NCBI RefSeq assembly: GCF_038562635.1
Contig: NZ_JBCFBO010000001.1
Coordinates: forward strand, 1,342,643-1,406,642
Direction of reading: 5' to 3'
Source: Methanobacterium sp.
Lineage (GTDB): Archaea; Methanobacteriota; Methanobacteria; Methanobacteriales; Methanobacteriaceae
DNA: 64,000 nucleotides
The position numbers were made by a program, and so were the translations under genes. Numbering within the stretch: position 1 is the stretch's first letter; every line of letters begins with the position of its first letter. Positions 31,617 through 41,143 of this stretch are shown in pieces. The notes under the pieces were generated by a model. That model had not been told where the DNA came from and made no database searches. It saw nothing but the letters and a program-made list of their open reading frames with translations.

Positions 31617-32255
31617 ATGAGAAGGATAGAAGGCAAGTTTCAACTGATAATAGGAATATTTTTCTTAGCATATTCTGCTTACCCCTTTTTAACTAAAGCA
31701 TCCCTTGTACCATACATATTTTTCGCCCCGCTTGGTATCTGGAACATTATAGATGGGATATTTCAAAGAAAAAGTCATCAAAACAGGGTTTATCATCCAG
31801 GAATGTGGATTGCCATGGTACTCTGGAGCATGGTTATAGTTTACATCTACCTGTTCCAGCCAGCTTATGTAAAAGATCCGGTCTTTTATATTTACATTAT
31901 ACCATTTGTAATCATATTAGCCCTGGCTGTTTACGAACAGAAAAGGATAAGAAAATACCAGAAAGCAATAAAACCTTACGAAAATGCCATAAAAGCAAAC
32001 CCTAAAGACACCACTGCATGGAACAATAAAGGGGCAACCATAGCTAAATTTAAGGCATACCCTGCAGCAATCCAGTGCTTTAATAAAGCAATAGAATTAA
32101 ACCCAAAAGAGGCCGCGGCACTGTACAATATAGGCGTTGTCCTTATGGAACTGGGAAATCTTCAAGAGGCATTGAAATACTATAATATAGCCCAAGATTT
32201 AGATCCGGGATTTAAAAATGCCAAAAAAGCGGGCGAAATGATTTTAGAACTTTAA
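31617..32255 (+). CDS. Membrane protein with C-terminal TPR repeats
   Basis: 212 aa. Three to four hydrophobic helices (~10-28, ~30-46, ~63-80, ~88-105) precede two TPR units (about 115-200): PYENAIKANPKDTTAWNNKG, AIQCFNKAIELNPKEAAALY and ALKYYNIAQDLDPGFKNAKK. TPRs bind partner proteins; here they should face the cytosol next to the membrane. GATGATT is a weak ribosome site before ATG 31617. Partner and role unknown. Confidence 0.8.
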   Translation: MRRIEGKFQLIIGIFFLAYSAYPFLTKASLVPYIFFAPLGIWNIIDGIFQRKSHQNRVYHPGMWIAMVLWSMVIVYIYLFQPAYVKDPVFYIYIIPFVIILALAVYEQKRIRKYQKAIKPYENAIKANPKDTTAWNNKGATIAKFKAYPAAIQCFNKAIELNPKEAAALYNIGVVLMELGNLQEALKYYNIAQDLDPGFKNAKKAGEMILEL

Positions 32256-32407
32256 TTACATTTAAAAATGTAATTTGCTTTTTTATATTGAATAATTAGA
32301 TTTAATTCTTTTTTAAATTCTTTAACAATTCTGATTTTGTGTTTGGATTCATTAGGATTTCAAAAAATAAGAAATTAAAGAAATTTGGAATATCTCAAAA
32401 ATTCATA

Positions 32408-33709
32408 TCATACTGGATTTTCTGCTGGCTGTCCACCACTAATTCCAATCATAGTTATCTTCTGGAGAATAGCTGCCAATAAGAAAAGGAGCATTCCATT
32501 AATAACAAGGATTCCTGCCATAATCAAGCCCGGAATGAGATAAGGTAAAAGCATTGTCAAACCAAAAACGATTGCCACAAAGTTCAGCAAAGTCTGGGTA
32601 AATGAAAGCTTTTTTGCAATAGGGGGCACTTCACCCAGTTGAGATGAAGGTTTCCTGATTTCATACAGTTTTGGCAGGAACTGTTTAATAAGCAGGATAA
32701 CTCCCCCCAAGATGTTCAAAACTCCCAGAAATATCCTAAGCACATCAGTTAGAATCCCTGGAACGATGCATGAGAAAATTCCCAATGCCGCAAATACAAT
32801 TCCTATTAGTATAAGCAGCCATGAACGGTTATACTGACCAACTGGAGTAGAACCCAATGCCATCATCTGAATGGCAATGATGACCAGAAGCAAGCCGAGC
32901 TGACCATCTGGAGAAAATGGTATTAATCCAAGGTTTACTGGAAAAAGAAGAACACCAAGAAGTACCAGGAGAACTCCTAATAAAAGCAGTATTGCAGGTG
33001 TGAGATGAAGGGAAGTCTCCTGAAAAAAGGCGAAAAGTTTTGATTTACTGCTATCTGAATTCAATTTATTAAGTAAAAGGTCATCCTGTTCTTCAGGATA
33101 TACCTTCGAAACTTTATGAATACACCATGAAAGATAGAAAAAACTAATTCCATAGATAATGAGAATCAATGCGGTCTGCGGGTCTGTTGTGATACCTGGA
33201 AACAGTGTTACCAAACCCGAAATAAGGGTTATTACATAGACAATACCGCAGGCAATTGTCAGCTGCTGCAGTATTCCCGGAACTTTCATCCATGTTTTCG
33301 CCTTTTCTTTAGATGCAAAAAGCTGCACAAGAAGAGCAATCCCTCCAGCAAAAAGGATTATTCCAACCAGCATTCTGACGAGTCCTGAAAGGTAACCTGG
33401 AACAAAACAGGCCACCATTCCAATGATTGCCGCACATATCCCTATTATAATAAGTGCCCATGAACGGCGGAAGTCGCCGAATGGAGTTTTACCCATAGTA
33501 ATAATTTGAAAAGATACTATGACCAGGAAAAGGCCGTAAGTGCTGTCTGGAGCATATGGCAAATCGCCAGTATGAATTTTAAACAGGAGAAACCCAAATA
33601 CAAGCATGAATACTGCAAAAACCATTAAAATAACGACTTCTATGGAAAAATCATATTCCTTTCTCATTTTTAAAAATGTTTTTTGTGTTTTTAAATTATC
33701 AGATGCCAT
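32408..33709 (-). CDS. Polytopic membrane protein with an internal duplication
   Basis: 433 aa and about 12 hydrophobic segments. It consists of two similar halves joined by a hydrophilic stretch with YPEEQDDLLLNKLNSDSSK: compare GDLPYAPDSTYGLFLVIVSF with GLIPFSPDGQLGLLLVIIAI, and FRRSWALIIIGICAAIIGM with YNRSWLLILIGIVFAALGI. No transporter family is recognised. AAGGAAGAT precedes ATG 33709. It is the last gene of a leftward cluster, 58 nt after the DUF362 gene, so it may be co-transcribed with the ADC-family and SDR genes. Confidence 0.75.
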   Translation of the reverse strand: MASDNLKTQKTFLKMRKEYDFSIEVVILMVFAVFMLVFGFLLFKIHTGDLPYAPDSTYGLFLVIVSFQIITMGKTPFGDFRRSWALIIIGICAAIIGMVACFVPGYLSGLVRMLVGIILFAGGIALLVQLFASKEKAKTWMKVPGILQQLTIACGIVYVITLISGLVTLFPGITTDPQTALILIIYGISFFYLSWCIHKVSKVYPEEQDDLLLNKLNSDSSKSKLFAFFQETSLHLTPAILLLLGVLLVLLGVLLFPVNLGLIPFSPDGQLGLLLVIIAIQMMALGSTPVGQYNRSWLLILIGIVFAALGIFSCIVPGILTDVLRIFLGVLNILGGVILLIKQFLPKLYEIRKPSSQLGEVPPIAKKLSFTQTLLNFVAIVFGLTMLLPYLIPGLIMAGILVINGMLLFLLAAILQKITMIGISGGQPAENPV

Positions 33710-33767
33710 TTTATATCTTCCTTAAATAACTAAATGCAGACAAATCATGTATCATTCAATCTTTAAC

Positions 33768-36230
33768 TTACCATATCTCCTGACCACGATTGAAATGAGC
33801 AGTGAATATCTTTTCAAGATTATCAGTCTCTTCTACATTAGGTATTTTAACACCACCAATGCTTCCCAAGCCTACTGGTACATAGAGAATGAAATCTAAA
33901 AGATCTGCCCCATTAGAAACCTCCTCAAAATATGTGTTGATAGCACTGTGATTTGATTCAGTTTGATCAATACTTCCAGTGTATAAACCATCATTTCCAG
34001 TTTTATCTGCATAGCTGAATGCCATCCCATAAAGAGAGCCAAGACTGACTTGATCTAATAACTGAGCACCATAAATATTATTTGATAACAAAGTCCACCT
34101 TGCAAGCTGCCAGCTAGGCCACATTCCATTTCCCCAGTTCATTCCAGGAACAAAGGGATCCTCACTAATTGTTTCAGACTTTGACAGTTCATACGCAATA
34201 GTGGCGATCCATACCAACAGGTACTCCTCAGAAAAATTATGCCCATGCGGATTCCAGTTTTCATTGGTATATTTGAGTGCAAAATTTGCATTCTGATAAA
34301 AAGGCCCTTTGAGTGTTCCATAGTCATCTGTTATCTGAATATCCAAAGCATAGGACATTATGCTGAAACCAGGAGTCCATATTCCCTTTCTTCCATTCTC
34401 ATCGTAATCAATGATACCATCACCGTTTTCATCAAAACCATCCATGAATTCCTTGAAAATCGATGACCCATTTAAGGTATCATGCGCTTCTGCATAGCTC
34501 AAAATGGTTTTTTGCATATCCCACAGCATGCAGCTTGGATTATAATACATGTTCTCCGTCATCAGTTCAATGAACATTGTATTTTCAATTCTACCAAGAT
34601 GACCTGCCAGAGAAGCCAATGGAGTGTGCGTTACACTGTCCCAACCAGTAACATAGTACTGCTGCTGCCCTACACCTCTATTTTCAACATAACGATACAG
34701 GTTATACCTGAAGAGAGGTGAATCAAGTCCTCTGATAGTTATTATATTTTTTCCTTCCACTTTTGCCACTGGAACGTGGTGTACAAACTCTGTGATCCAG
34801 TTGTTCTCCTTTTTTAGCTCAATTCCTTCAGACATCAAAACAGTCTTGAAGCAGTATCTAGCGCATAAAAGGTCCATTGCAACGCAGTCAAGGGACGACC
34901 AAATATATCCTTCAGGAATTCTGACAGCGATACCCTCAGGGTTATGGTTAAGATTGATCATGTTAATTGAATCAGAAATATGCACCATAAAAACGCCCTG
35001 GTCCTGAACCGCCTTTATAACATCTGCCTGAGTTCCAGGCATTCCTGCAGTCTTTGTAACAACATAGTTCCCATTTTCATCCTTCACTGGAAGGTTAGTA
35101 TCATCATCCACCTCCACAACCCACGGCATATGCGGCAGCTTCCCTTTAAAACTCGGAGTTTCCGAAGAGGGCATTGCATATTCCCATGTATTCTTATGTC
35201 CAGTACTTGAGTGGCACTGTGTTGGATAAAGACCTATACCAAGATTTTTAATGGCATTGGTAATAAGATCCTGGGCGTGGATTTTCAGTTTAGGGACGTT
35301 GATCAGGACGCACCCCGGATAATCCCTAATATCGTCAGCATTTTGAGGATCACCCCCTATAATTATCTTGTGTATGGTAATCTCCGAGTAATTCTCTCCC
35401 TCAGGAACAGATACTGTCCTTCCCATGGATGTATTGTCTAGCTTATTTAAATCATAGACCATTAATCGGTCCTCTGCTTTACCCGGAGGTAAATATCTAC
35501 CAGCCATACTATCTTCATAGCCTTTCATAGGGTCGTCAGTATGGGACTCTGAATGATGTTCTTTAAGATACCGGCGAACGAAGTAGAAACCCCATCCACC
35601 ATAGAAATCTCCACAACGCCCTTCAAAAACCGCTTCAGATGTGACTGTTTTTCCTGCTTTTTGGCTAAAAATTGTTGAGCAAAGAAGGGAAGATGTAGAA
35701 GCTTCACCTAACGCCATCTGATGGTAATCAATGGAGAGTTTGTCGTGGAACCATCTCATTAAAGCAGCTATTACTGACCAGTCTGTACAGATGGGGGCAC
35801 CCAGATCTTCACCATGCGTATCTGGTTCAATAACCTGCGGTCCAACGAGGTTAGGCTTAAATAACAATTTTTTTCCATACTTTACCTGTGACTGTACCTC
35901 CTCGATAAAATTCGTTTCCCTGTCAAGATAAACAAGTGAATGATCAACATGGGCATAAATATAATCAATTTTTTTCACGATGGCTGCCCACGCATCCCCA
36001 TTATCCTCATTGATTACCTTCTGAAGCAGTTCAGGAATCTCAGCATATGCTTTTGAAGGATCCATCCTGGCACCACAAACTGGTGATCCCTGTGAATCCG
36101 TTTCTTTTTTCCCGATCTCTGAATTTACGAGAGTTCCTTTTCCATAGTATCCTGTTGCATCCATGATATCAACAATCCTTAGAATATTAGAAGTATGATC
36201 CTTTCTTTTCGTAAGATTCTCTACGATCAT
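33768..36230 (-). CDS. Large DUF362-domain protein with an EF-hand-like loop
   Basis: 820 aa. The N-terminal and central parts resemble DUF362 proteins: LLFKPNLVGPQVIEP, an ALGEASTSS segment, YPGCVLINVPKLKIHAQDLI and TNAIKNLGIGLYP. The last ~260 residues are of unknown type and contain DENGDGIIDYDE (about 600-611), a full 12-residue EF-hand calcium loop. No signal peptide is visible. ATG 36230 overlaps the SDR gene by 44 nt but has no ribosome site; ATG 36164 (MDATGYYGKG) is an alternative start. Many DUF362 proteins carry a ferredoxin domain; no Cys cluster is seen here. Function unknown. Confidence 0.75.
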   Translation of the reverse strand: MIVENLTKRKDHTSNILRIVDIMDATGYYGKGTLVNSEIGKKETDSQGSPVCGARMDPSKAYAEIPELLQKVINEDNGDAWAAIVKKIDYIYAHVDHSLVYLDRETNFIEEVQSQVKYGKKLLFKPNLVGPQVIEPDTHGEDLGAPICTDWSVIAALMRWFHDKLSIDYHQMALGEASTSSLLCSTIFSQKAGKTVTSEAVFEGRCGDFYGGWGFYFVRRYLKEHHSESHTDDPMKGYEDSMAGRYLPPGKAEDRLMVYDLNKLDNTSMGRTVSVPEGENYSEITIHKIIIGGDPQNADDIRDYPGCVLINVPKLKIHAQDLITNAIKNLGIGLYPTQCHSSTGHKNTWEYAMPSSETPSFKGKLPHMPWVVEVDDDTNLPVKDENGNYVVTKTAGMPGTQADVIKAVQDQGVFMVHISDSINMINLNHNPEGIAVRIPEGYIWSSLDCVAMDLLCARYCFKTVLMSEGIELKKENNWITEFVHHVPVAKVEGKNIITIRGLDSPLFRYNLYRYVENRGVGQQQYYVTGWDSVTHTPLASLAGHLGRIENTMFIELMTENMYYNPSCMLWDMQKTILSYAEAHDTLNGSSIFKEFMDGFDENGDGIIDYDENGRKGIWTPGFSIMSYALDIQITDDYGTLKGPFYQNANFALKYTNENWNPHGHNFSEEYLLVWIATIAYELSKSETISEDPFVPGMNWGNGMWPSWQLARWTLLSNNIYGAQLLDQVSLGSLYGMAFSYADKTGNDGLYTGSIDQTESNHSAINTYFEEVSNGADLLDFILYVPVGLGSIGGVKIPNVEETDNLEKIFTAHFNRGQEIW

Positions 36231-37023
36231 GGGCCATTTGTAATAAAAGCTCCTCTACTTCAGATTTTCCCATGACATAGCTTTTCCAGTATTCTGTATA
36301 TGGTTCTTCCGGCACTATGATAATCCCTTTTTGCTCGCAAACCCTGTCCAAAATATAGACCGCTGCTTTATCCACGGGATATGCATCTTCAGGAATCTTT
36401 GCTTCATCATGAGTTTTACCGTCGATTGATTTTTTAAATATAGGTGTTGCAATATTAGCCGGACAAATGGTTGAAAAATAGAGGCCTTTCTCTGCATACT
36501 CATATTTAAGGCACTCCGTAAGGGCAGAGACACCAAATTTTGTAAGAGAATATAACGCCTGGAAGGGGAACGGAATAATTCCTGCAATGGAACTGGTATT
36601 GATAATATGTCCAAATCCCTGTTTTGCCATGATAGGCACAGCAGTATGGGCGCCATAAATTACACTCCAGAGATTGGTATCAATAATAGTTTTCCAATCA
36701 TCAAGTGTAGCATCTTCAAACGGCAGTGTACCTCCAACTCCTGCGTTGTTAAATAAGAAGTCCAAACGACCTGCCTCAGCAACAATGCCTTTAATGGCAT
36801 TTTCCACCTGTTCTTGAACTGTCACATCCACAATAACTGTGTGAATTCTATCTTCATATTTTGAAAGTTGTCCCGCAGCACCTGCAACCTTTTCAGGATT
36901 ACGTCCGGCCATATAGACGATAGCTCCTCTTTCTAAAAGCTCTTCACACAATGCATATCCAATACCTGAATTTCCACCAGTTACAATACAAATTTTATCC
37001 GCATAATACTCCAAATTACTCAT
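36187..37023 (-). CDS. Short-chain dehydrogenase/reductase (SDR)
   Basis: 278 aa from ATG 37023, with GAGGTGG 4-5 nt upstream (a frame open to 37125 adds 34 unlikely residues). Classical SDR motifs: TGGNSGIGYAL for NAD(P) binding, FNNAGVG (NNAG), the catalytic Ser in IINTSSIAGIIPFP, and YSLTKFGVSALTE (Y-x-x-x-K). The C-terminal ~30 residues are charged helix. It lies 40 nt after the ADC-family gene and overlaps the DUF362 gene, so the three are probably one operon. Substrate unknown. Confidence 0.9.
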   Translation of the reverse strand: MSNLEYYADKICIVTGGNSGIGYALCEELLERGAIVYMAGRNPEKVAGAAGQLSKYEDRIHTVIVDVTVQEQVENAIKGIVAEAGRLDFLFNNAGVGGTLPFEDATLDDWKTIIDTNLWSVIYGAHTAVPIMAKQGFGHIINTSSIAGIIPFPFQALYSLTKFGVSALTECLKYEYAEKGLYFSTICPANIATPIFKKSIDGKTHDEAKIPEDAYPVDKAAVYILDRVCEQKGIIIVPEEPYTEYWKSYVMGKSEVEELLLQMAHDRRESYEKKGSYF

Positions 37024-37063
37024 CATACCACCTCTTAAATTATCATTTATCACAATATCTAAT

Positions 37064-37858
37064 TCATTCCAAGATTCTAGCACCAAATGCCCTGAGAGTC
37101 GCGTTCCCCTCTGAAAATATAGCATTAGTTATCTTTTTTATAGGTAGAGCAGCGAGGCTGTTGATTATATGGAACTGAGCGGGATTTTGCATTGGAGTCA
37201 TTTCAGTCCATTTAAGACTGGCATTTCCAATTTGTGCTGTTTCCATTTCCATGCCTTGAGGATAAAGGATAAACTGACTTAATTCTGCCCCCGGAACTCC
37301 AACTTTAGGGATATATCTCCACCCAATGGTGTTTAAAGACAAAGACTGTGCTTTTGCCTGTTCAAATTCATCACCAGTCAGCTCCCAGGTAGCTTCAAAA
37401 TTCATGTTTAAAAAAGTGTTTCCAGCGTAACTGGCAGTGGTGGCATAGTGGGGTTTTAGAATATGCAGGTCTTCAATATCGGCGAAAATTTTAGGAATTC
37501 CTGTTTGTTCACGTCCTCCAAGGATAGGTGTAGTGTTGTTTTCCCAGACCACCAGAGAATAGTTCCCATCCAGTTGTTCCTTTTTCCCATTAAATCTGAC
37601 CGGCGCTGAAACATCGATCAGATTATAGTGTCCGCCCTGCATCCAGTTAATCTCAGTGAATTTGTTGAAAGCAACCTGAATCTCAGGAGACCTTAATTCA
37701 AATCCTTCAGGAATATAATTTTCAAGAAGTTTTTGGTCAGTTTCGTATCTTATCAACAGAGCTGTTGATTTCTGGGTAAGTTTGGCCTCAGGGTCAAACT
37801 TACCTCCGCCGAAATGAGCCGGCATCAAATATGTAAAATTTTTTTGCGTTTTAAACAT
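37064..37858 (-). CDS. Acetoacetate decarboxylase-family protein
   Basis: 264 aa from ATG 37858, which follows GGAGTG; three codons earlier a GTG falls inside that site. It fits the ADC fold family: EGFELRSPEIQVAFNKFTEI, SLVVWENNTTPILGGREQTG and IPKIFADIEDL with the lysine that would form the Schiff base (GIPK). ADC converts acetoacetate to acetone and CO2; family members may instead act on other keto acids. It is the first gene of the leftward cluster ADC-SDR-DUF362-membrane protein. Specificity is uncertain. Confidence 0.85.
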   Translation of the reverse strand: MFKTQKNFTYLMPAHFGGGKFDPEAKLTQKSTALLIRYETDQKLLENYIPEGFELRSPEIQVAFNKFTEINWMQGGHYNLIDVSAPVRFNGKKEQLDGNYSLVVWENNTTPILGGREQTGIPKIFADIEDLHILKPHYATTASYAGNTFLNMNFEATWELTGDEFEQAKAQSLSLNTIGWRYIPKVGVPGAELSQFILYPQGMEMETAQIGNASLKWTEMTPMQNPAQFHIINSLAALPIKKITNAIFSEGNATLRAFGARILE

Positions 37859-37924
37859 AATATACACTCCGATACCAATTAATTAATTAATTTAATAATA
37901 TGTTATAGTATACTTAAAAGTTTA

Positions 37925-37938
37925 TGTCAGTACTGACA
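37925..37938. promoter_or_regulatory. 14-bp perfect palindrome upstream of the ADC operon
   Basis: TGTCAGTACTGACA lies about 67 nt before ATG 37858, just upstream (relative to the leftward gene) of an AT-rich stretch that can hold BRE/TATA. It looks like a dimeric regulator site. The rest of the gap 37859-38344 shows no gene. Confidence 0.55.
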
Positions 37939-38344
37939 GTAAAAGTTACTCAAATTAATTATTAATAAATTTTAGTAAATATTATATCCAAATTTGAGTT
38001 AATTTCCATTATAAAATCCATATCTGATTTAAAAATACACAATACCTCATTTTATAATTAAAAATATTTCATAGGCATGAAATTTTAAACGAATTTTTAA
38101 TCTAAGTATTTATGGATTTATTGAGATTCAATGGCCCAAATTCAATAAAAACCCATATTCCCATTTTAATTCATTATAAACTCTTTGAAGAGTCTTTGGG
38201 TTTATTTGTATTCCAAAATTCAGCCAGTGCCATAGTAAAAAATTTTGACCAAAATTATTTCTGATTTAAATAATATACTTATCATGAAAAGTATAAAAGA
38301 ATGAGCCTTAAGCAGGCTATTTTAACAAATTTAGTAGAGATAAA

Positions 38345-38893
38345 ATGAGAACTGTTGTTTATATTGCAACAAGTCTTGACGGGTTTATTGCCCGGCCGGA
38401 TGGAGATATAGAATGGCTAGTTAATATTCCCAACCCAGATAACAGCGACTTTGGGTACGGTGAGTTTATAGCAGGGATTGATGCGATTTTAATGGGCCGA
38501 AACACCTATGAAACAGCGCTAAGTTTTGAGCCATGGCCATATAATCGACCAGTATTTGTTTTAAGCAATATTTTAGAGAATGTTCCTCCAGAATTAGAGG
38601 GCAAAGCAGAGATTGTTAATGGAAACTTAAAAGATATATTGAAATGCCTTGAAGCTAGGGGAATCAAAAATTTATATGTCGACGGCGGCAGAACCATCCA
38701 GTCATTTTTAAAAGAAGATTTAATTGATGAAATGATAATTACCACGGTGCCGATTTTACTGGGTGAAGGTATTCCTTTGTTTGGGCATTTAGATGCAGAT
38801 TTGAGGTTTAAGTGTGAGAAGGTCGAGTTTATAAGTGAGTATCTGGTTAAGCATTATTATAAGAGAGATAAGATAGAATGGAAGAATAAATAA
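38345..38893 (+). CDS. RibD C-terminal / dihydrofolate reductase-like protein
   Basis: 182 aa. The N-terminal VVYIATSLDGFIARPDGDIEWL and the central ILMGRNTYETALSFEPWP, PVFVLSN and NLYVDGGRTIQSFLKEDLID match the DHFR-like reductase fold of the RibD C-terminal domain. Members reduce pterin- or flavin-pathway intermediates with NADPH, but single-domain copies like this are mostly uncharacterised. It is a lone gene; no ribosome site stands out. Confidence 0.88.
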   Translation: MRTVVYIATSLDGFIARPDGDIEWLVNIPNPDNSDFGYGEFIAGIDAILMGRNTYETALSFEPWPYNRPVFVLSNILENVPPELEGKAEIVNGNLKDILKCLEARGIKNLYVDGGRTIQSFLKEDLIDEMIITTVPILLGEGIPLFGHLDADLRFKCEKVEFISEYLVKHYYKRDKIEWKNK

Positions 38894-39005
38894 CTTTTAT
38901 TTAAATATAAAAATATTCAATTTTCGTTAATGCTTTCTGATTTTCTAATAGGATCATAAAATAAAAAAACTGAACCTTTACTTCAATATTCTGAAGCTAA
39001 TGGAC

Positions 39006-39034
39006 TTTTGATCAACTTTTATTAAAGGTTGATT
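39006..39034 (-). repeat. Third copy of the AACCTTT/GATCAAAA hairpin module
   Basis: Read on the minus strand it contains CAACCTTT, a 4-nt centre, AAAGTTGATCAAAAG, parallel to the modules at 26640-26673 and 6751-6783, but with a shorter stem. It overlaps the end of the adjacent kinase gene and supplies its last codons (I-N-L) and the stop. Confidence 0.5.
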
Positions 39035-40656
39035 GGAATAGTAAAGTAAAACGTTGACCCCTCACCAAACTCAGACTCGACCCAAATCATGCCCCCATGC
39101 CTTTCAACAATCCTCTTCGCAACGGAAAGCCCAATTCCAGTTCCCTGATACTCCTCTCTTGTATGTAAACGCTGGAATATAGTAAAAATACGGCCAAAAT
39201 ACTGTTCTTCTATACCAATTCCATTATCAGCAATTGAAAACACATATTCATTCTTTTCAGGGTCCTTGACAGCTGAAATATGAATTCTTGGAGGTTCATT
39301 TTCTTTTCTAAATTTTATGGCATTTGTAATTAAATTTTGCAACAACAATAAAAGCTGGCTCTCATCACCAAATACCACTGGAAGAGAATCATGCGTAATT
39401 TCAGCACGGCTTCTTTCAATTAAATCGTTTAAGTTAACAAGCACATCGTTTAGTTTGGATTCTATGTCTATGGTCCGGTACATTTCCTGTTTTGTTCCGA
39501 CCCTCGAGTACTCCAGCAAATCCATGATCATCTGTTTCATCCGCACACTCGCATCCACGATGTAGTCCATGAACTCATCAGCATCCTCATCAAGCTTTCC
39601 TTTGTAACGCCTCTCCATCAACTGAGTGAAACTGGCAATTGTCCTGAGCGGTTCCTGCAGGTCGTGGGACGTGACATATGCAAACTGCTGTAATTCCTCA
39701 TTTGAACGCTTGAGTTCATCCAAAAGTGCCTTAATTTCCTGTTCTGCTTTTTTGTATCCTGTGATCTCCGATGCAACACCTACAATCCGAGATATTTCCC
39801 CTGATTCGTCCCGGATAAGAAAGGACTGCATCCATACCCATATAATTTTGCCGTCAGGCTTTATTACGCGGTATTCAAAACCATCCTTGGCTTCATCAGC
39901 GTTATCGAATCCGTTCCAGATCATTTCAACCGTTCGATCCCGGTCTCCAGGGTGTATAGCTTCGATCCAGGATTCATGGTTTTCATATAAGCTCTGACAG
40001 GTACGGCCCCATACCCACTGGTACACCGGGCTTACATATATCACTTCACCTGTTTTAGGGTCGATGACCCAGAACACTTCCCCCATATTCTCTGCTATTT
40101 GTCTGAATTTCTCTTCACTTTCTTTCAATGCATTTTCTGTCTTTTTACGCTCAGTGATATCATTACAACTCACCAAAATGCCATGAGGTTCATTTCCTTT
40201 TTTAAGTAAAGTTGAATGGACTTCAATCCAGTGAATTTTACCATTCGGTTCTACTATCCTTGATTCAAATGGTTCAACCAGTTCGCCCTTTGCTAGTTTA
40301 GAAATCCTTTCAACATGTGCATTCATTTCCACTTCAGGCACGAAATCTAACTCGGTAAAAGGTATGCCAATTAGCTTTTCCCGCGGCATCCCTGCAAATA
40401 ATTCTGTTTTCTTATTAAAATTTTTAATTGTGCCATCTAATCCTAAGAGAACTGTGTAAGTAGGAGATAATTCAAAAAGAGTTTTATAATTTTTTTGGCT
40501 TTCTTTTAAAGATTTGAAAGTCTGTTTGGGAATAATTACATGGCTCCCCATATCTATAACAGATTCTGATTTAGAAAATGATTCAATAAACTCTTTTAAA
40601 ATATTTTTACTTTCTTTGAGTTCACTTAAAGTTTTTTCAGGTGAATTTTCCCCCAT
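39022..40656 (-). CDS. PAS-PAS sensor histidine kinase, 544 aa
   Basis: Cytosolic. Order: N-terminal helix (~1-50), PAS (~58-170, TVLLGLDGTIKNFNKKTELF), PAS (~180-300, GEVFWVIDPKTGEVIYVSP, a PAS_3-like fold), short coiled coil, phospho-His helix with SHDLQEPLRTIASFTQLMER, then HATPase_c with NLITNAIKF, DNGIGIEEQ, FQRLHTREEY and GTGIGLSVAKRI. The kinase core is closely similar to those at 1398 and 48063. The last codons come from a hairpin module. No paired regulator is adjacent. Signal unknown. Confidence 0.93.
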   Translation of the reverse strand: MGENSPEKTLSELKESKNILKEFIESFSKSESVIDMGSHVIIPKQTFKSLKESQKNYKTLFELSPTYTVLLGLDGTIKNFNKKTELFAGMPREKLIGIPFTELDFVPEVEMNAHVERISKLAKGELVEPFESRIVEPNGKIHWIEVHSTLLKKGNEPHGILVSCNDITERKKTENALKESEEKFRQIAENMGEVFWVIDPKTGEVIYVSPVYQWVWGRTCQSLYENHESWIEAIHPGDRDRTVEMIWNGFDNADEAKDGFEYRVIKPDGKIIWVWMQSFLIRDESGEISRIVGVASEITGYKKAEQEIKALLDELKRSNEELQQFAYVTSHDLQEPLRTIASFTQLMERRYKGKLDEDADEFMDYIVDASVRMKQMIMDLLEYSRVGTKQEMYRTIDIESKLNDVLVNLNDLIERSRAEITHDSLPVVFGDESQLLLLLQNLITNAIKFRKENEPPRIHISAVKDPEKNEYVFSIADNGIGIEEQYFGRIFTIFQRLHTREEYQGTGIGLSVAKRIVERHGGMIWVESEFGEGSTFYFTIPINL

Positions 40657-41037
40657 AATTCCATCCTGCGTATTTTTTTATGCATCATTTAAACTCAATT
40701 AATCAACATGTTATACGATCTTACATAAGTTTTTTATGACTTGACTTTAAATTAGAAAAAATAAGGAAACAAACCGATTTAGACCAGTTATTTAACTAAA
40801 AACAAATAAATAGTTGATTAAAGTAAAAATAGAATTATATAATTATTTTGATTTTTTAAAATCATCTATGCTTTAGTATTTCCAAAAATAATCAATATGC
40901 AACCGATATATTAAGATAACCCACTACAATCTATTAAAATGTAGCAAATGATCAAATATTTTGACGCTATTTAATAAGATAATTTGTTTATGTGCTTTAA
41001 TCCTCTAAAAAATATTTTCAATATTTTTTGTGGCACT

Positions 41038-41080
41038 CAAACATTTCATGTTTGGTGCATCAAAAACCAGCGGTTTTTGA
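41038..41080. repeat. Two triloop hairpins in a gene-free stretch
   Basis: CAAACAT/ATGTTTG (41038-41044 / 41048-41054, loop TTC) and TCAAAAACC/GGTTTTTGA (41060-41068 / 41072-41080, loop AGC), followed by GGCTTTGATTTTTTGAGGG. They are members of the dispersed hairpin family. The surrounding gap, 40657-41143, holds no gene that I can support. Confidence 0.75.
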
Positions 41081-41143
41081 AGGCTTTGATTTTTTGAGGG
41101 AATTTTCACATGTCATTTACTATAAAAATCAGGATTAGACTGT

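Noticed and set aside
34239..35441. Several open frames on the plus strand opposite the DUF362 gene
   Set aside because: They are short, lack ribosome sites and lie opposite a long, clearly protein-like frame.
36251..36656. Leftward frame within the SDR gene
   Set aside because: A shadow frame of a gene with complete SDR motifs; no independent evidence.
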